A stretch of 8,951 bases of DNA from a bacterium (GTDB lineage Bacteria > UBA9089 > CG2-30-40-21), in NCBI GenBank assembly GCA_018814245.1, contig JAHIZN010000130.1, positions 1 to 8,951 on the forward strand, given 5' to 3'. Positions 6,602 to 8,951 of this stretch are shown here, one piece after another (position 1 is the stretch's first letter; each line of letters opens with the position of its first letter). The position numbers and the translations under genes were made by a program. The notes under the pieces are model-generated. The model was not told the DNA's origin. It was given only the letters and a program-made list of their open reading frames with translations, and ran no database searches.

Positions 6602-6712
6602 GAATTATGAATTGTGAATTATGAATTAAAGGTTAGGAGAAGGGAAAGCAATATCCTAACGGCTATCTTCCTAATTTCCATCGCCTAATTCATAATTCAT
6701 AATTTTTAATTC
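6602..6712. repeat. AT-rich inverted-repeat element B
   Basis: The left arm (6602-6630) and the inverted right arm (6684-6712) match at 24 of 29 positions and are built of the same ATTATGA/ATTGTGA words as element A. The short centre holds a GTTAGGA/TCCTAAC hairpin (6632-6638 with 6654-6660) and is unlike that of A. Its left arm ends just before the HD-GYP ribosome binding site. Its right arm overlaps the last two codons of the upstream exported-protein gene, so that gene's end (IIKN, then TAA) lies in repeat-like DNA. Confidence 0.6.
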
Positions 6713-7272
6713 TTAATTATGCACTCCAGCCTTATGGTTTGCACCTTTTGACCTACTGTGTTATAAATATCTATCCTCGATGCATTTTTAAGGTATGGAA
6801 TATTAAAGATGATCGGCTGTTTGTCTGACATCTTCACCTTTTCATCATCAATAGCCTGTTTCTCAATATTTTGTTTAACCTTGCGTTTAACCTTGTAGAG
6901 GCTGTCTCCATTATAAAGATTGCTGTTTTGAAGTAATTTATAGTTTTTTTGCCTTGGTTTAATCCCTTCTTCTCCAAACATAGAATGTTTTTGAGTCATG
7001 GGTGAAGCCTTCTTATCAACAAGGAGGTATAGAGTTTTCAATGTTCTGCCTGTAGAAGAGACTACCTTAACCTTATAGGTATTTTGTCCAGGAAATGACT
7101 GGACATTGTTATTCTTTTCTGCATAGGTATATTTCAGTACTACGCCTTTACATTGTACATTATTTTTAGAGCAGACAAGTGATACCTCGTAGTGCTTAAG
7201 CACAATATCTGCTTCTGTAGGCTTTGCTGCTATAAAAACTACAAGAAATAATAATAGAAGGTACCTGAACAT
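6706..7272 (-). CDS. Small exported protein, function unknown
   Basis: 188 residues from the ATG at 7272, which has GGAG 6 nt upstream. An in-frame ATG at 7368 would add 32 residues, overlap the upstream gene and bury the signal peptide, so I reject it. Residues 1-21 are a signal peptide (FRYLLLLFLVVFIAA, then KPTEA before DIVLKHY). The mature protein begins with alternating beta-type strands (IVLKHYEVSLVC, KGVVLKYTY, TYKVKVVSSTG), has a basic, asparagine- and lysine-rich middle (85-150), and ends with two strands, IIFNIPY and RIDIYNTVGQKVQTIRL (154-182). Cysteines are at 34, 41 and 184. The final strand pair resembles the end of a beta-sandwich domain. I do not recognise the family. It follows the PAP2-family gene by 49 nt and probably shares its transcript. 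Confidence 0.8.
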   Translation of the reverse strand: MFRYLLLLFLVVFIAAKPTEADIVLKHYEVSLVCSKNNVQCKGVVLKYTYAEKNNNVQSFPGQNTYKVKVVSSTGRTLKTLYLLVDKKASPMTQKHSMFGEEGIKPRQKNYKLLQNSNLYNGDSLYKVKRKVKQNIEKQAIDDEKVKMSDKQPIIFNIPYLKNASRIDIYNTVGQKVQTIRLECIIKN

Positions 7273-7321
7273 ATTTTTCTCCAGAAAAGTTTGACTGGTC
7301 TGACAAGTCAGATTTAACCAC

Positions 7322-7771
7322 TCATGTCCCAATGATAGCGATCCCAATCCCAAGCAATGCTCCAACAATTACCTCTACAGGGGTATGCCCAAGAAGCTCT
7401 CTCAATCTGGTCTCGCCTATTTTCCCCTCAGTCCAGAACTCGTCAAGCATCTTGTTTAATACCTTTGCCTGTTGTCCTGCAGCCCGTCTTACCCCAACCG
7501 CATCAGTCATGGTGATTAAAGCAAAGGCAAGGGTAATAACCCACAGCGGATCTTCCCATCCCTGTGTTCTGCCTACAGCGGTAGTTAATGCCATAACTGT
7601 AGCTGAATGCGAACTCGGCATTCCGCCAGAGCCAAGCAGAAGCTTAAAGTTAAATCTTTTATTTATCACAGCATAGATTATGACTTTTAATAGCTGAGCA
7701 GTAAACCATGCAAAAAATACAGGAAAAAAGATCTTGCTTTTAAGGAGTATAATAAATATATTGTGTAACAT
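7322..7771 (-). CDS. Divergent PAP2 family (DUF212) membrane protein
   Basis: 149 residues of the divergent PAP2 / acid phosphatase-vanadium haloperoxidase-related family (as in Bacillus YuiD). Motifs are GSGGMPSSHSA (47-57), TDAVGVRRAAGQQA (89-102) and LGHTPVEVIVGALLG (127-141). The membrane segments are about 14-34, 54-66, 76-92 and 131-148. The SSHS and GHT histidines correspond to the PAP2 catalytic histidines, so a lipid-linked pyrophosphate or phosphatidate phosphatase activity is plausible but unproven for this subgroup. AAGGA lies 8 nt before the ATG. It follows recR by 54 nt, with a REP-like hairpin in the gap. The length is usual for the family. Confidence 0.9.
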   Translation of the reverse strand: MLHNIFIILLKSKIFFPVFFAWFTAQLLKVIIYAVINKRFNFKLLLGSGGMPSSHSATVMALTTAVGRTQGWEDPLWVITLAFALITMTDAVGVRRAAGQQAKVLNKMLDEFWTEGKIGETRLRELLGHTPVEVIVGALLGIGIAIIGT

Positions 7772-7794
7772 GCTATTTTTCCTTTCTTCTGTAG

Positions 7795-7816
7795 GGGCAG
7801 ACCTATGTGTCTGCCC
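7795..7816. repeat. REP-like hairpin between recR and the PAP2-family gene
   Basis: GGGCAGAC-ctatgt-GTCTGCCC is a perfect 8-bp stem with a 6-nt loop, in the common dispersed context TGTAGGGGCAGAC. There is no T-run after it in the direction of transcription, so it is more likely a read-through hairpin or dispersed repeat than a terminator. It lies 23 nt upstream of the PAP2-family ATG and close to its ribosome binding site. Confidence 0.6.
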
Positions 7817-7825
7817 AATTTGCCC

Positions 7826-8422
7826 TTACAATATTCTTCTGCCCTCGAGTGCCTTTGACAGGGTTACCTCATCAGTGTATTCAAGATTACCACCTACAGG
7901 GATGCCATGGGCGATTCTGCTAACCCTTGTTACAATAGGTTTTAATAGTCTTTCGAGATACAGAGCTGTTGCCTCTCCCTCTACATCTGAGTCGGTAGCA
8001 ATAATAATCTCTCGTATCTCTTCTTGTTGAATCCTTGCCAAAAGCTCCCGTATCCTCAAATCATCAGGTCTAATGCCATCCAATGGAGAAATGGCTCCCT
8101 GTAGTACATGATACGCTCCCTTGTAGCACCGAGTCTTCTCCATAGCAATAACATCAGAGGATTGTTCAATAACACAAATGAGTCCATGATCCCGTGTCTT
8201 ATCCTGACAGATGCAACAGGGAGAATCCTCTGTAATATTGTAGCATATGGGACAATTTTTTATTTTGTCCTTTACCTCCAGTATGGCTGAAGATAGTACC
8301 CTTGCTTCTGTCTCCGATATTTTAAGGATATGAAATGCCAGCCTCTGAGCAGTTTTTGGTCCTATGCCCGGAAGCTTATTTAATTCATGTACAAGTCTGG
8401 CCATAGATGGTGTAAGATACAT
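7826..8422 (-). CDS. recR: Recombination mediator protein RecR
   Basis: 198 residues, the normal length. The N-terminal helix-hairpin-helix reads LPGIGPKTAQRLAFHIL (17-33). The zinc finger has C57, C60, C69 and C72 (CPIC...CCIC). The Toprim domain follows with LICVIEQSSD (81-90) and IIATDSDVEGEATALYL (140-156). The C-terminal GIPVGGNLEYTDEVTL (173-188) is the RecR end motif. RecR works with RecO and RecF to load RecA on gapped DNA. The start at 8422 matches the family's MY..SMARL beginning. Its upstream sequence is a mobile element: instead of a clear Shine-Dalgarno there is GAGCC and five A before the ATG, with GAGG 17 nt away. Expression may therefore depend on the element. dnaX and ybaB, common recR neighbours, are not visible upstream. 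Confidence 0.97.
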   Translation of the reverse strand: MYLTPSMARLVHELNKLPGIGPKTAQRLAFHILKISETEARVLSSAILEVKDKIKNCPICYNITEDSPCCICQDKTRDHGLICVIEQSSDVIAMEKTRCYKGAYHVLQGAISPLDGIRPDDLRIRELLARIQQEEIREIIIATDSDVEGEATALYLERLLKPIVTRVSRIAHGIPVGGNLEYTDEVTLSKALEGRRIL

Positions 8423-8427
8423 TTTTT
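8420..8427. repeat. Target-site duplication, recR-side copy
   Basis: CATTTTTT next to the left inverted repeat. The partner copy CATTTTTC lies at 8702-8709, next to the right inverted repeat, and 7 of 8 bases agree. On the minus strand this copy contains the recR start codon (AAAAAATG). Confidence 0.65.
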
Positions 8428-8701
8428 GGCTCTTTCTTACCTCAAATGGGTAATCTTATTTTATCGGTTCTTCTGTAAATTTTGCGAAAACAGGCTAACC
8501 TGTGCAAGTAGAAAACACCACTTGTTGATAGAGAAAGAATCACAAAGGGTGTAATTCCTTAAGACTATAGCCTCATGTCAGGTTCTTCCATTTGCAATTA
8601 CCTAAATTAATCGTCAATTATCTTCCCTATAGATTACACCCTTTGTGGCTCTTTCTTCTTTCGTTTACAAAGGGGCTACCCATTTGAGGCAAAAAAGAGC
8701 C
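8428..8701. mobile_element. MITE-like element of possible ISL3-family descent
   Basis: 274 bp. The terminal inverted repeats of 25 bp (8428-8452, beginning GGCTCTTTCTTACC; 8677-8701 inverted) match at 23 of 25 positions. An inner pair of inverted repeats, 8532-8555 and 8633-8656, matches at 22 of 24 (core CACAAAGGGTGTAAT). There is no transposase frame. From memory, ISL3-family elements often begin GGCTCTT or GGTTCTT and make 8-bp target duplications, and both features fit here. The flanking duplication and the two nested stems make it a non-autonomous element that needs a transposase from elsewhere. It separates recR from its former upstream region. Confidence 0.7.
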
Positions 8702-8704
8702 CAT
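8627..8704 (-). other. Displaced translation start reading into the MITE
   Basis: GGAG, four A and ATG (8712-8702 on the minus strand) lie immediately outside the element, in the second copy of the target site. The ATG now opens a 25-codon frame (MGSFLPQMGSPF...) that ends at TAG 8627-8629 inside the element. Its position relative to the duplication suggests that it is the former recR ribosome binding site and start codon, split off by the insertion. The peptide itself is unlikely to matter. Confidence 0.45.
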
Positions 8705-8709
8705 TTTTC
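8702..8709. repeat. Target-site duplication, distal copy
   Basis: CATTTTTC next to the right inverted repeat, matching CATTTTTT at 8420-8427 at 7 of 8 positions. On the minus strand it reads GAAAAATG, and GGAG overlaps its first base. Confidence 0.65.
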
Positions 8710-8739
8710 TCCACAAGCAATGCTCCAAGCAAGCTATCA

Positions 8740-8789
8740 GGTATCAGCTGTCAGCATTCAGTGCAGAAGCCTCAGCCTATAAGCCAGCA
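8740..8789. repeat. Direct repeat copy 1
   Basis: A 50-bp unit beginning GGTATCAGCTGTCAGC and ending AGCCAGCA. It is identical to 8903-8951 except for one extra A near its end. The copy is part of an imperfect inverted repeat of about 120 bp: CAAGCTATCAGG (8730-8741) pairs with CCTGACAGCTTG (8840-8851) at 11 of 12 positions, and AGC-AATTC pairs with GAATTGCT nearer the centre. Confidence 0.75.
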
Positions 8790-8854
8790 ATTCTTGCATG
8801 AATTAGCTTGCCGGGAATTGCTATGGCTGATAATTGATCCCTGACAGCTTGATT

Positions 8855-8885
8855 TCTCCGCGTTCTCCGCGTCTCCGCGTGAAAA
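8855..8885. repeat. Dispersed repeat with tandem CTCCGCG units
   Basis: Three CTCCGCG words separated by one or two bases, followed by TGAAAA. The reverse complement, TTTCACGCGGAGACGCGG, aligns with the repeat at 1538-1570. It lies between the two copies of the direct repeat at the right edge. Confidence 0.55.
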
Positions 8886-8902
8886 TTTCTCGAAGCTGAA
8901 AA

Positions 8903-8951
8903 GGTATCAGCTGTCAGCATTCAGTGCAGAAGCCTCAGCCTATAGCCAGCA
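8903..8951. repeat. Direct repeat copy 2, at the window edge
   Basis: 49 bp matching 8740-8789 with a single one-base gap. The start-to-start distance is 163 bp. The window ends within or exactly at the end of this copy, so its full length and the number of further copies are unknown. Confidence 0.75.

Noticed and set aside
7273..7368. N-terminal extension of the small exported protein by 32 residues
   Set aside because: It overlaps the end of the PAP2-family gene and would place the signal peptide internally. The ATG at 7272 has GGAG at good spacing.
8428..8560. Outward promoter in the MITE reading into recR
   Set aside because: Candidates such as TTGCAC-17-CAAAAT and TTTACA-15-TAAGAT exist on the minus strand, but each has a poor box or wrong spacing. 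I cannot support either from sequence alone.
8740..8951. CRISPR array
   Set aside because: Only two repeat copies are present, with a 113-bp spacer containing a dispersed repeat, and no cas gene is in the window. The unit length and spacing do not fit.

Overview
The window is an A+T-rich bacterial chromosome segment of about 9 kb. It holds eight genes that I accept with confidence, one small antitoxin-like gene, and an unusually large amount of repetitive DNA between them. The gene set (RecR, ComF, a PocR-GAF-HD-GYP sensor, a NirJ2/AhbD-like radical SAM enzyme, exported proteins of unknown function) and the dispersed palindromic repeats suggest an uncultivated, probably anaerobic bacterium. 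I cannot name a species or phylum from the sequence alone.

Layout. At the left, a plus-strand isoprenylcysteine/phospholipid-type methyltransferase (227-817) has its own near-consensus sigma70-type promoter (158-186). Every other gene is on the minus strand. Read in the direction of transcription, they are recR (8422-7826), a divergent PAP2-family membrane protein (7771-7322), a small exported protein (7272-6706), a PocR-GAF-HD-GYP protein (6585-4981), a radical SAM/SPASM enzyme (4801-3809) and comF (3795-3016). A separate exported protein with two copies of one domain follows (2844-1777), then a solitary HicB-like antitoxin (1267-998). recR, PAP2 and the small exported gene are closely spaced. 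The radical SAM gene and comF are 13 nt apart and look translationally coupled.

Repeats. Most of the gaps between the minus-strand genes hold a palindromic element. The clearest is a 274-bp MITE-like element (8428-8701). It has 25-bp terminal inverted repeats that start GGCTCTTT and flanking 8-bp direct repeats (7 of 8 identical). Its insertion point is at the recR start codon: one target copy carries recR's ATG, and the other, at the far end, keeps a GGAG-ATG translation start that no longer precedes recR. Two AT-rich inverted-repeat elements (4817-4977 and 6602-6712) bracket the HD-GYP gene almost exactly. REP-like hairpins lie at 1624-1643 and 7795-7816. A possible third element with inverted ends (1491-1719) shares its end sequence with the inside of one AT-rich element. 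The right edge of the window carries a 49-50-bp direct repeat with a 163-bp period.

I do not see a new defence or biosynthetic system. The most distinctive content is the way small mobile or palindromic elements occupy the translation-start regions of ordinary genes, together with the unassigned radical SAM enzyme and the unassigned duplicated-domain exported protein.
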